This document shows, one piece after another, positions 43,734 through 51,999 of a stretch of DNA of 64,000 nt. The stretch is from positions 1 through 64,000 of the forward strand of contig CABSMC010000001.1 of NCBI GenBank assembly GCA_902478715.1. The letters are read 5' to 3'. The notes under the pieces are model-generated. The model made no database searches. It was not told where the DNA came from and was given only the letters and a program-made list of their open reading frames with translations. The stretch is from an uncultured Adlercreutzia sp. GTDB lineage: Bacteria > Actinomycetota > Coriobacteriia > Coriobacteriales > Eggerthellaceae. A program made the translations under genes and the position numbers. Position 1 is the first letter of the stretch. Each line of letters opens with the position of its first letter.

Positions 43734-43754
43734 AGCTCGCGCCGGACGGGTAGC

Positions 43755-44363
43755 TTAGCGCTTCAGCACCTTCTTCAGGGGCGTCGCCAGCACCTCGACG
43801 AAGATGCAGTTGAAGGTGGCGGTGCCCAGCACGATGGCCACGTAGGCCGCCATGGCCACGGCGAAGTCGCCGCCCACGGACACGACGTTGATGTAAACGG
43901 ACAGCGCCGCGAAGGTGAAGCCGGACACGCAGGTGGAGATGAACGTGTTCACGAGCGGGTTCACGTCCAGCTTGCCGATCTTCATGGGCACGTGGATGAG
44001 CAGCCCGCAGGCGAGCGCACCCAAAAGCTCCGAGGGGATGTTGAGCAGCGGCGTGGCGTTCAGCATCGGAATCTGGCACACGAGTCCGGCGATGAGCCCG
44101 ATGACGAGCGACTGAGCCACGTTCGGCCGGATGATGATAATGGCCAGGCAGTAGGCGGCGATAATGAAGTTCGGCTTCATGCCGAAGGAGGCGAGCAGGC
44201 TGCCCACCGTGAGCTTCAGCACGGCACCGGCGGCCAGAAGCACGGCCACCAAGATGAGATCCTGGATGGCCAGCCCCTTCTTCTCAGCCGCAGCCACGGT
44301 GCGCTTGGCGCCGGCGGCGGGGGTCGCGGTTTCAGCGTCGGCGGTCATACGGAGTTCTGCCAT
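43755..44363 (-). CDS. ECF transporter substrate-binding (S) subunit, probably for tryptophan
   Basis: Protein of 202 residues from ATG 44363 (GAAAGGA upstream). After a 30-residue Ala/Thr/Lys N-terminus it has about six membrane helices, the size of ECF S subunits, with a conserved-looking FGMKPNFIIAAYCLAIIIIRP. First gene of the transporter operon and separated from the T-box terminator by about 120 nt. The substrate is inferred from the T-box, whose specifier reads UGG; without that no substrate could be named. Confidence 0.82.
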   Translation of the reverse strand: MAELRMTADAETATPAAGAKRTVAAAEKKGLAIQDLILVAVLLAAGAVLKLTVGSLLASFGMKPNFIIAAYCLAIIIIRPNVAQSLVIGLIAGLVCQIPMLNATPLLNIPSELLGALACGLLIHVPMKIGKLDVNPLVNTFISTCVSGFTFAALSVYINVVSVGGDFAVAMAAYVAIVLGTATFNCIFVEVLATPLKKVLKR

Positions 44364-44484
44364 GTCGATCAGTCCTTTCTCGGGCGGTTCCTCACCGCCC
44401 CTCGTGCCCGCGCCTGCGGGCGTCCTCTTCCGTGGCAATTGCTCCTTCGCCGACGCCTTTCGAGAGGTTCCCAGCCGACCCCAA

Positions 44485-44770
44485 CAAAAAAGGGATCTGT
44501 CCTTCGCTTAAAGGACAGATCCCTTGATCTGCGGTGCCACCTTTAATTGATTCGCGTAACGCGAACCCTCTCATGAACGGGCCATCACCCATTCTGCCTT
44601 TAACGCAGGCTCACGGTCCAGATACTCGACCTCGTCGGAACAAACGACGGCGGGCCTTTCCCCTTTCCCTCGGCGATCCATTTACCCTCTGGCGTTCTGC
44701 GGGAATCTCAGCTGCGCCCGCTCTCTGTGAGTGCCCGGATGGCTTGACTTTCGCCTCATCGGTTTAAGGT
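44485..44770 (-). promoter_or_regulatory. T-box riboswitch (specifier probably UGG, Trp)
   Basis: Read on the minus strand the leader contains the T-box core AAAGGTGGCACCGCA (44544-44530), the antiterminator sequence that pairs with the tRNA acceptor end. Directly after comes a perfect 15-bp terminator (AAGGGATCTGTCCTT with its complement, 44525-44490), followed by TTTTTTG. Upstream lie the AGAGAG of Stem I, a GCGGG/CCCGC apical helix and, on the 3' side of the specifier loop, GTAAATGGATCGCC, which matches the GAAUGGACC pattern of Trp leaders. Uncharged tRNA would favour antitermination and transporter expression. The T-box itself is certain; the codon is my best reading. Confidence 0.92.
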
Positions 44771-44918
44771 ATATTCAATTGCTGGTTGCGTACTCTACCA
44801 CAGAATCCTGATCGCGCAACCCCTCAATTCGGCAACCTGTCAACGAACCGGCGCATCGGGCTCTAGCTTTCACCCGCTGCGCCGACAAAGAACTTTGCCT
44901 AAGAAGCATAACGGAAAA

Positions 44919-45059
44919 TGTGCAGAACGGGGTACTTCTCGTAGTTTTACCAGGTTCCAGGATCAGCTCAACGTCAAACCGGAACCATTTTCCCAGGTCG
45001 AATTGTCCGCGTCGCCCCATCTAGTCCAAATGGCTACGAGAAGTGGGGCATTTTGCACA
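44919..45059. repeat. Type I inverted-end intergenic element (copy 2)
   Basis: Left end TGTGCAGAACGGGGTACTTC then TCGTAGT (44919-44945); inverted right end at 45033-45059. Shares the ends with the copies at 18.8 and 46.4 kb, and an interior TTCCCAGGTCG segment with the first. It lies between the T-box promoter and the 3' end of the nuclease-like gene. Confidence 0.8.
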
Positions 45060-45194
45060 AAAACGAGGCGTCTCCTCACAATGCGAGTACCGCTTCGTAG
45101 ATCGTCGCCACCCGAAACCGGCAAGTCGTCGCGGTTCGCAGCCAACAGATCGCCTCGGCCGCGCCCGACAAGAACACCCCAAGACAGCCACCGC

Positions 45195-46259
45195 TCAATC
45201 CCAGGCAGATCCATCCCGGATGCAATCTTCCAATCCGCTTTCGGGGTTCTGGGCGCACTCCTTCAGCCCGCCTTCGGAAACTTCCCTCTTCAACCATTCA
45301 CGACGATGATAGGCCTTCAAAGACCATCCTGTCGCATACAGTTTCCTCTGAGCGTTCCCGAAACTCTTGGCGCGAATTTGAATGCGCCTGCTCATGCGAG
45401 CTCCCGCCTCATGAGCCACACTGCGCATCTCACTGCGATCGCACAGCTGTCGTGTCGTCACCGATATCACCTTGTAGCCATCGGCCTCCAACGCCAGCCG
45501 CTTCGAAGAGTCCTTCGCGATCTGCTGCGAAGTAAGATGCTCGGCATTCGAATCGTACTCGATCGCCAGGCGCGACTCGCTGTGACAGAGGTCGGGGACG
45601 ACCGTTTCCCTTTTGGCGATCCTGCGCGCTTTCTTGCTCGGCCTCACGCGTCGATTCATTTCCAATCCGGGGAGGGCATAGCCGCCATAGCGATGGGGAA
45701 TGCTCAGCACGGACCAAAGAAACGCCTCCGGCGGTGAAGCGGCATTATCCACCACGAATCGCAGCGCCGACTTCGCTGCCGCCGATCCACGTAGCCCAGC
45801 GTTGCGGCGGATAAACGACTCGATGCGACGTTTCGAGGTCAAAGGCGTTCTACTGCCCAGTCCGTTGCGCGATGACGGGTCGATGAAGAACATCCCGCAT
45901 AGGGCATCGCCCGCTTTTAAAAGCTCGTGCAAAGGAAGAACAAGTGCGAGCTGTACGAAGCACAACTCGGGGCAACTTGCATACACGCCGTCAGCGATGC
46001 GAACGAACGGCTTCTCCCGATAGGGATAAATCGACACATGAGTTACTGCCTGGAGAACAGTGCTTTTGCGATGATCGGGTACGAGCGCGTGATAGGGCTG
46101 CGGAATCTGAGGGAAAATCTTCTCCAGATGAGCAACCGTCCGCGCCGTCGGGACACACCGCTTCAATGCATTTGTTCCCACGGCGCTCTTTGACGACGGC
46201 CGGCAAGGGGCCGACAGCCAATACGAGAATGAGGATGTGCCGTAGAGAACGAATCGCAT
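45195..46259 (-). CDS. DUF559-like endonuclease-fold protein
   Basis: Protein of 354 residues from ATG 46259; a TTG at 46316 in frame is an alternative, and neither has a clear Shine-Dalgarno. The C-terminal third contains VPDLCHSESRLAIEYDSNAEH, the layout of DUF559/Vsr-type PD-(D/E)xK domains (PD, then IEYD plus a His). The lysine is less clear. The N-terminal part (ADGVYASCPELCFVQLA, LKAGDALCGMF) resembles the AbiEi-like proteins common in Coriobacteriia. It is flanked on both sides by type I repeat elements and is AT-richer than the core genes. Possible defence or accessory function; unproven. Confidence 0.6.
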   Translation of the reverse strand: MRFVLYGTSSFSYWLSAPCRPSSKSAVGTNALKRCVPTARTVAHLEKIFPQIPQPYHALVPDHRKSTVLQAVTHVSIYPYREKPFVRIADGVYASCPELCFVQLALVLPLHELLKAGDALCGMFFIDPSSRNGLGSRTPLTSKRRIESFIRRNAGLRGSAAAKSALRFVVDNAASPPEAFLWSVLSIPHRYGGYALPGLEMNRRVRPSKKARRIAKRETVVPDLCHSESRLAIEYDSNAEHLTSQQIAKDSSKRLALEADGYKVISVTTRQLCDRSEMRSVAHEAGARMSRRIQIRAKSFGNAQRKLYATGWSLKAYHRREWLKREVSEGGLKECAQNPESGLEDCIRDGSAWD

Positions 46260-46423
46260 GCAGGGCAGTTTAACGGCCCAGGCGTATCGAGGACGCACGA
46301 ACGGCAGATTCACCAACTCTCCGCTGTGCCAACCGTTTCACTCATGGTTGCGGCCTCTGGGGTTGCACCTCCGCAGTCGGCTCGCCCGCGTCTGCAACCG
46401 TCCTATGCGCTGTCGGCTCCAAA

Positions 46424-46566
46424 TGTGCAAAATGGGGCACTTCTCGTAGCCCAAAAGTGGACGCTTTATCCTCGCGATGACACTGAACAGGGATTTCTCG
46501 TTCAGTCCGTCGAAGGAGAGCACCCTTGCTTCCTCGAAAACTACGATAAGTGCCCCGTTTTGCCCA
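46424..46566. repeat. Type I inverted-end intergenic element (copy 3)
   Basis: Left end TGTGCAAAATGGGGCACTTC then TCGTAGC (46424-46450); inverted right end at 46540-46566 (ACTACGATAAGTGCCCCGTTTTGCC). Interior of about 89 bp without ORF and unlike the other copies. It lies between the nuclease-like gene and the DUF1269-like gene. Confidence 0.8.
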
Positions 46567-46809
46567 TTTCGCACACGAAGCACCGAGTGGCTTGGCGCAG
46601 GCCCTCGCAAAAAATGTGCACAGAACCTCTCGCCCGTCCCCGCAACGCTCTCGTGACAGACGGGCGCAGCGACGCCTCCGACCGACGCACTCCCCCTATA
46701 CTCGAAGATGCGCGGTGCCCTGCGGCACCGTCGCATTGGCCGCCGGCCGTGCCGCTCATGCGGCGCGCGCAGCACGGCGGCCCGTTCGCAGCGAGACAAA
46801 GGAGCGCTC

Positions 46810-47385
46810 ATGGATAACGTGGTTCTGGTCACCTTCGAAGACGAGGGCGACGCCTACGAGGAGTTCAACCGTCTGAAGGACAACGAGGCGACGACCGACT
46901 TCACCATTTTGGAAATGGCGGTAGTGAAGAACGTCGACGGAGCCATCATGGTGCCCGACGGCTTCCAGGACGGCTATGACGAGACCGACAACACGGCCTT
47001 CGGCGGGGTCATCGGCGCCGTGGTCGGCCTGCTCGGCGGCCCGGTCGGCGTGCTTCTGGGCGCCGGCATCGGCCTTGTGGCCGGCATGGCCATGGACGAC
47101 AAGGACATCGATGATGACGACTCCCTCATGGAATACTGCGCGAGCGAGCTGACGCCGGGTGCGACGGCGCTCGTGATGCTCGCCAAGGAGGACGACGAGG
47201 ACGCCCTGGACGCCCAATTCGACGAGACCTGCATCATCTACCGCTGGGACGCCGACGAGGTGAACGCCGAAGTGGAACGCGGGGAGGCCCTGCGCGACCA
47301 GCTGGCTGCCGAAACTCGCAAGCAGCTCCGCGAGGCCCGCAAGGAAGCGCGGAAGGCCCGTCGCGAAGCGCGCAAGGACAAGTAG
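46810..47385 (+). CDS. DUF1269-like protein with glycine-zipper membrane segment
   Basis: Protein of 191 residues from ATG 46810 (AAAGGAG upstream). The N-terminal alpha/beta part (VVLVTFEDEGDAYEEFNRLKD) is followed by a Gly-rich hydrophobic hairpin (FGGVIGAVVGLLGGPVGVLLGAGIGL) and a second alpha/beta part (GATALVMLAKED). It ends in a very basic helix (RKQLREARKEARKARREARKDK). The order fits DUF1269/YtxH-type small membrane-associated proteins of unknown role; a stress function is often assumed. Single gene. Confidence 0.75.
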   Translation: MDNVVLVTFEDEGDAYEEFNRLKDNEATTDFTILEMAVVKNVDGAIMVPDGFQDGYDETDNTAFGGVIGAVVGLLGGPVGVLLGAGIGLVAGMAMDDKDIDDDDSLMEYCASELTPGATALVMLAKEDDEDALDAQFDETCIIYRWDADEVNAEVERGEALRDQLAAETRKQLREARKEARKARREARKDK

Positions 47386-47435
47386 CGCTCGAGCCCGCGC
47401 CCTGCGCGCGGGCCATCACCGAACCCGCAAGCACA

Positions 47436-47470
47436 AAGCGGCCGCCCTCCACTCGGAAGGGCGGCCGCTT
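47436..47470. terminator. Hairpin between convergent genes
   Basis: Perfect 13-bp GC-rich stem (AAGCGGCCGCCCT with AGGGCGGCCGCTT), 9-nt loop, between the stop codons of the DUF1269-like gene and the DAHP synthase gene. T-runs are poor on both sides, so efficiency is uncertain, but placement suits a bidirectional terminator. Confidence 0.65.
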
Positions 47471-47496
47471 CCATTCCAGAAGGCGGTCGAAGCGTC

Positions 47497-48297
47497 TTAC
47501 ACGATCTTCTTGCCCAGGCAGGCAGCCAGCTCGCGCAGCTCGGCAACCAGTTCGCGGAACTGGGCCGGCGTCAGCTGCTGGGGGCCGTCGGACAGCGCCA
47601 CCGGCGGGTTGGGGTGCACCTCGATCATGAGCGAGTCGGCTCCGGCGGCCACGGCGGCCTTCGCCAAAGCCGGCACCAAATCGCGCTGGCCGGCCGGATG
47701 CGACACGTCGATGCACACCGGGTACAGCGACTGCTTGTGGATAACCGGCACAGCGGCGATGTCCAGCGTGAAGCGCGTGGCCGTCTCGAAGGTGCGGATG
47801 CCGCGCTCGCAGAGCACCACGTTGTCGTTGCCGCAATCGGTGATGTAGTCGGTGGCGGCGAGCCACTCGGCAATGGTGCCGGCGAAACCGCGCTTGTACA
47901 GCACCATCTGATGCGTATCGGCGGTCACCTGGCCGATCTTCTTCAGCAGGCTGAAGTTCTGGAAGTTGCGGGCGCCCACCTGCAGGCCGTCCACATAATC
48001 GCTCACGAGCTGGCAATGGGCCGAGTCCATCACCTCGGTGAGCGTCTTCAGGTTGTACTTATCGCCGGCGCCCTTCATGATCTTCAGGGCCTCTTCGCCG
48101 AGACCCTGGAAGGAATGCGGGTTGGTGCGCGGCTTGAACGCGCCGCCGCGGATCCAGTGCAGCCCCAGATCGGCCACGCACTCGGCCACTTCCTCGAACT
48201 GCTCGGCGGATTCCACCGAGCAGGGCCCGGCGTAAATGGTGATCTCGTCCGTGCGCTGGCCGAGATCGGGGATGGGGGCAATCTTCACTTCGCTCAT
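47497..48297 (-). CDS. aroF: 3-deoxy-7-phosphoheptulonate (DAHP) synthase
   Basis: Protein of 266 residues, the short KdsA-like type I-beta form. It joins phosphoenolpyruvate and erythrose 4-phosphate in the first step of aromatic amino-acid synthesis. Motifs: IYAGPCSVES, RGGAFKPRTNPHSFQGLG (in two parts), LYKRGFAGTIAEW, CERGIRTFE and DVSHPAGQRDLV, all standard. No ACT or chorismate mutase domain is fused, but the chorismate mutase gene overlaps its start by 4 nt, so the two are likely made together and may form a complex with allosteric control. Confidence 0.95.
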   Translation of the reverse strand: MSEVKIAPIPDLGQRTDEITIYAGPCSVESAEQFEEVAECVADLGLHWIRGGAFKPRTNPHSFQGLGEEALKIMKGAGDKYNLKTLTEVMDSAHCQLVSDYVDGLQVGARNFQNFSLLKKIGQVTADTHQMVLYKRGFAGTIAEWLAATDYITDCGNDNVVLCERGIRTFETATRFTLDIAAVPVIHKQSLYPVCIDVSHPAGQRDLVPALAKAAVAAGADSLMIEVHPNPPVALSDGPQQLTPAQFRELVAELRELAACLGKKIV

Positions 48298-48575
48298 ACG
48301 GACGGCGTCTCCTTCATGATCTTCAAGATGGTAGCGTAAATCTCCCGGAGGTTCTCGTTATAGAGCGGCCCCTCGTTGTAGCTATCCACCCGCGCGAAGA
48401 TTTCCTCCTCGCGGCGCGCGTCGTACAGACCCAGATGCGCACCGGGTTTCAGACCGCGGATGACCAGCGAGTGACCGGCGCGCTTGTTCAGAAGCGCGAC
48501 GATCTCGCGATCGATCTCGTCGATCTGCTCACGATGCTTCTGAATCTCGGCAAGATTGCTGTTCTCTTCAGACAT
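48294..48575 (-). CDS. aroQ: Chorismate mutase, AroQ type
   Basis: Protein of 93 residues, a single AroQ domain: LAEIQKHREQIDEIDREIVALLNKRAGHS gives the first long helix with the conserved Arg and the IDxID pattern, then RREEEIFARV and a last helix. It turns chorismate into prephenate for Phe and Tyr. The ATGA overlap with the DAHP synthase gene points to tight co-expression, and small mutases of this kind are known to bind and be activated by DAHP synthase in actinobacteria. Confidence 0.92.
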   Translation of the reverse strand: MSEENSNLAEIQKHREQIDEIDREIVALLNKRAGHSLVIRGLKPGAHLGLYDARREEEIFARVDSYNEGPLYNENLREIYATILKIMKETPSV

Positions 48576-48666
48576 CGCTTTTCCTTTCGTGTACCAAAAA
48601 CTTGAACGAGCCTGGCCGCACCGCCCTAAAGCGCCGCCGCCCTCGCGTGGCGTTCATGATAGCAAA

Positions 48667-48688
48667 GACCCCCGTCCGCACGGGGGTC
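48667..48688 (-). terminator. Terminator after the HdeD-like gene
   Basis: Perfect 9-bp stem (GACCCCCGT with ACGGGGGTC), tetraloop; on the minus strand TTTGCT follows. It separates the HdeD-like gene from aroQ. The rest of 48576-48871 shows nothing recognisable. Confidence 0.6.
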
Positions 48689-48871
48689 GCAAGGGAAAAC
48701 GGATATAGAAGCCCTTAATGGGCAGGCATCGGCAAAAACGAAGGGCGTGTCCAACGCGTCGGCGCCGAGGATGTCGCCGATCCCGACCTGCGCGATTTGC
48801 CACGCTGCACGGCGCCGAGGCGGCCCAGGGGCGCGCTGTCCCGCGAGGTGCTCGCCCCGCAGCAGAGACGT

Positions 48872-49435
48872 CTACCGGCGCGAAATCCCGCCGGCCTTCT
48901 TTTCGGAATCGCGGGTGTACCACTCGATGAACAGGTCCACCGCGCCGTTGATGACGAACGTCGCGCCCAGCACGAGCACGAAGGTCATGGAGGCGCCCCA
49001 CGGGTTCACCACAATGAGCACGCCGCCGATACCCACCAGCACCGCCGTCGCCAGCACGGCAATCCAGATGCTGCTGCCGAAAGCGCGCAGCCCGAAGGCG
49101 CGCACCACGTTCACGATAGCCAGAAGGATGAGCACCACGCCCAGCACCACCGAGAAGAACCCGGCGATCACCTTGGGGAAGATAAACGCGATGAGCGCGA
49201 TGATGAGATAGAACGCAGCCGCCATGAGCGTGCCCGAATCGCGGTAGCGCACGCTGCGCTGGCGGAAGTAGGACAGAAGACCGGCCGCGCCCATAACCGC
49301 GAGCGCCACGCCAAACAGCAAGATGATGCCCTGTACGGTGATGGACGGATAGATCATCAGAAACAGACCGAATGCGATGCAAAGCACCGCCTGCACCATG
49401 TTATTCGATCGCACCAAGTTCAGAAACTTCTCCAT
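48872..49435 (-). CDS. HdeD/DUF308 family membrane protein
   Basis: Protein of 187 residues with six membrane helices in three pairs, the DUF308 pattern: MVQAVLCIAFGLFLMIYPS, ILLFGVALAVMGAAGLLSYF, a middle pair around FIFPKVIAGFFSVVLGVVLI and a last pair around VLIVVNPWGAS. HdeD protects enterobacteria against acid at high density; for other members the function is unknown. Single gene. Confidence 0.85.
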   Translation of the reverse strand: MEKFLNLVRSNNMVQAVLCIAFGLFLMIYPSITVQGIILLFGVALAVMGAAGLLSYFRQRSVRYRDSGTLMAAAFYLIIALIAFIFPKVIAGFFSVVLGVVLILLAIVNVVRAFGLRAFGSSIWIAVLATAVLVGIGGVLIVVNPWGASMTFVLVLGATFVINGAVDLFIEWYTRDSEKKAGGISRR

Positions 49436-50026
49436 AACGCTGCTCCTATCGCCCGACCCGTATGGCGTCCTCGCTTCGATCCGATGCCGACGGGCGCGCC
49501 CCTCCCTGCAGCGCAGCTGGCATCGGAACTATCTCCTATGGACGCCATGTTAAAACGAGCGCACAAAACCAAGCCCGTCGGCGGTTCCTTGAAAACAATC
49601 GGTTGAACAGGGATTAGGCTTGCAACCATTCCGTCAACAAGAGCACCGTCGCGAAACAATGCTGTTGCCATGCCGTTAACAGCGACGTAAAGCATGCTCC
49701 TGGAAAGCGCGACGACCAACCCCCAGATCGACACCATCCTCAAGGCCCTCGCCCCCAGCGGGAAAACCCTGGCCGTTGTCGATCTTAAGAGCGCCGCACT
49801 TTAACGATGCTTCTGCGAAAGTCGACGTTCAGTACCTAAATCGCGCGATTCTGGCACCGGCTGTGTCTAAATCCCGGAAAAGCGGCACTGGCTGCGACCT
49901 GGTATTATGCAAGCAATTCCGCAGGTCGTAGCCAGTATTTCGAAGGTGCCCGAAATCGCTCTTTTAGATACGCCGCGGCCGGTGCAACGAGAGCGGGATC
50001 GCAGCACCGGCCGGAAACCGTACCTT
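49436..50026. other. 590-bp gap: possible gene remnant and inverted repeats
   Basis: No convincing gene. A 36-codon ORF at 49694-49804 (MLLESATTNPQIDTILKALA, ending AVVDLKSAAL) reads like the end of a protein and could be a remnant. CTGGCTGCGACCTG (49888-49901) pairs with CAGGTCGTAGCCAG (49922-49935). CGGCCGGTGC pairs with GCACCGGCCG (49976-50013), the latter just past the NrfD-like gene and perhaps its terminator. Confidence 0.4.
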
Positions 50027-51229
50027 TTACGCGGTCAGCGGCTCGAAATCGCCGTCGGCCTCGGCCGGCGCGGCAGCGTGAGCAGACGCGCGCTCGGTCT
50101 CGGTCGCGGGCACGAGCAGCTTCGAGCCCAGGGCCATGAATCCCAGCGTGCCCACCGACACGACGCCCAGCACGATCAGCACTTCGGGCACCGTCGGCGC
50201 GTAGGAGCCGAGGAGCGCCCAGCCGCCGTCGGACAAAACGCCCGGAGCGCCCTCCACGTTCGGCGCAATGAACGAGGTGAACAAAAGCCACAGGCGCTTG
50301 CAGAGGACGCCGACGATGACGAGCACGCTCGCCCCCACCACGAGCCCCGTGTGCTCGCGGTTCTTCGCGAACACCAGCACGAGGAACGGGACAACCAGGC
50401 CGCCGACGATCTCGAACCAGAAGAACGGCGACGTAGGCCCGCTCGTCATGAGCGCCAGCGTCTCGGCACCGGCCGCCCCCGGATAGGCCATGGTCAGCAC
50501 CTCGCAGAAGATGAAGAACGCGTCTATGGCGATGCAGGTGGCCAGAAGCCCGGCCAGCGAAGCCATAAGCTCGCGAGAGGTCTCGAACAGGCGCGCCTTC
50601 TTCAGCGCTGCCAGCACGCACAGCAGAAGCGCCAGGCCCGAGTCCATGGCCGAGGCCACGAAGATGGGCGCCATGATGGCCGAGTACCAACCCTCCTTGG
50701 CCATCTGCAGGCCGAAGATCCAGGCGGTCACCGAGTGCACCAGAATGGCGCAGGGCAGTGCGAACCGGGAGATGATGGACACCGCACGATCGTTGCCGCG
50801 GCGCATGTTCACCAAATACAGCACGTTGATCACCAGGTACAGCGTGATGACGCAGATGTCCCACACCAGAGGCGAGGTGGGGTTCGGCCCGGTCACAATG
50901 CGCCAGATGCGCTGGATGCCGCCCAAGTCGATGAGGACGAACATGCCCGCCAGACAGATGCACACCGTCGACAGGATGATTGCCGGCATGGCCACGGCCT
51001 TGAAGCGCTTGATGTGAAAGACGCTCGCCGAGGATGCCACGATAAGGCCACCGGCAGAAAGCCCCACAAAGAACATGAACATGGTGATGTAGAGGCCCCA
51101 GGACACGCCGTTGGACATGCCCGTCACCGCAAGACCGCCGGCCAGCTGGAAGACGTAGGCTCCGATACCCGCCACCGACAGCACCGCAAATACTGCCGTG
51201 AGCAGCTTGTTCTTGGTTAGAAGTTCCAT
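50027..51229 (-). CDS. NrfD/PsrC-type membrane subunit of the Mo-enzyme
   Basis: Protein of 400 residues with about ten membrane helices, a size and pattern of NrfD/PsrC-type quinol-interacting anchors (GVSWGLYITMFMFFVGLSAGGLIVAS is the typical helix 2 region). It takes electrons from or gives them to menaquinone and passes them to the Fe-S subunit. Third gene of the molybdopterin oxidoreductase operon, 151 bp after the Fe-S gene; that gap has no gene. Confidence 0.9.
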   Translation of the reverse strand: MELLTKNKLLTAVFAVLSVAGIGAYVFQLAGGLAVTGMSNGVSWGLYITMFMFFVGLSAGGLIVASSASVFHIKRFKAVAMPAIILSTVCICLAGMFVLIDLGGIQRIWRIVTGPNPTSPLVWDICVITLYLVINVLYLVNMRRGNDRAVSIISRFALPCAILVHSVTAWIFGLQMAKEGWYSAIMAPIFVASAMDSGLALLLCVLAALKKARLFETSRELMASLAGLLATCIAIDAFFIFCEVLTMAYPGAAGAETLALMTSGPTSPFFWFEIVGGLVVPFLVLVFAKNREHTGLVVGASVLVIVGVLCKRLWLLFTSFIAPNVEGAPGVLSDGGWALLGSYAPTVPEVLIVLGVVSVGTLGFMALGSKLLVPATETERASAHAAAPAEADGDFEPLTA

Positions 51230-51380
51230 TTCTCGAACCTTTCAGAATGAGGGAGAGAAGGCGGGGCGCCAGCCGCAAGGGGCCGCACTTCCCCAGGGGG
51301 TCTCGTCAAACCCCCGAAAAGAGCTGCCGGGTCGGCCTATCAGGCCGTCGGCACAACCGCCCCGCCGCGCATTGATCGCA

Positions 51381-51998
51381 TTAATCGAAGTAGTAGACCT
51401 GCGGACGCGTGCCCTGCTCTTCGAGGAGCACGTGGGCCTTGCGCTCGACGACAGTCTTCGACACCTCGGAGGCCGGATCGTCCAGGTCACCGAAGATGCG
51501 GGCATGAGTCGGGCAGCACACGACGCACATGGGCTCCTCGCCGCGATCGGTTCGCTCGCGGCACAACGTGCACTTCTCGGCCACGCCGCGCGGGCGCACC
51601 GGCACTTCCGCATCGCCGTAGTTGAAGTCCACATCGCGCACCGGCTCTTCCCAGTTGAAAGAACGCGCATTGTAGGGACAGGCGGCCATGCACATGCGGC
51701 AGCCGATGCACTTGTCGTAGTCGATCTCCACGCGACCTAACTCGTCCTTGTAGGTGGCACCCGTCGGACACACACGTTGACAGGCAGGATTCTCGCAGTG
51801 CTGGCAGGCAACGGGAAGGAACGTACGCGTCAGATTCGGATAGGTGCCGACAGCCCCGTCGATCACATCGCACCCTTCGGTGGTCACGCGGTTCCAGAGC
51901 ATTCCCGTGGGCACGTTGTTCTGCATTTTGCAAGCGTTCGCGCAGGTATGGCAGCCAACGCAACGCTCGAGGTCGATGGCAATTCCCAGCTTCGTCAT
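51381..51998 (-). CDS. Four-cluster ferredoxin subunit (DmsB-like)
   Basis: Protein of 205 residues from ATG 51998, which overlaps the end of the catalytic gene. Four cysteine groups are visible: CVGCHTCANACK, CQHCENPACQRVCP, CIGCRMCMAACP and CTLCRERTDRG with CVVCCP, as needed for four [4Fe-4S] clusters. It carries electrons between the NrfD-like anchor and the Mo catalytic subunit, outside the membrane if exported together with the Tat subunit. Confidence 0.93.
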   Translation of the reverse strand: MTKLGIAIDLERCVGCHTCANACKMQNNVPTGMLWNRVTTEGCDVIDGAVGTYPNLTRTFLPVACQHCENPACQRVCPTGATYKDELGRVEIDYDKCIGCRMCMAACPYNARSFNWEEPVRDVDFNYGDAEVPVRPRGVAEKCTLCRERTDRGEEPMCVVCCPTHARIFGDLDDPASEVSKTVVERKAHVLLEEQGTRPQVYYFD

Positions 51999-51999
51999 G

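Noticed and set aside
44919..46566. A composite transposon formed by two type I elements around the nuclease-like gene
   Set aside because: No transposase, no visible target duplication, and a third element stands alone elsewhere without cargo.
49694..49804. 36-codon ORF as a real gene
   Set aside because: No ribosome site and no recognisable family; kept only as a possible remnant in the gap description.
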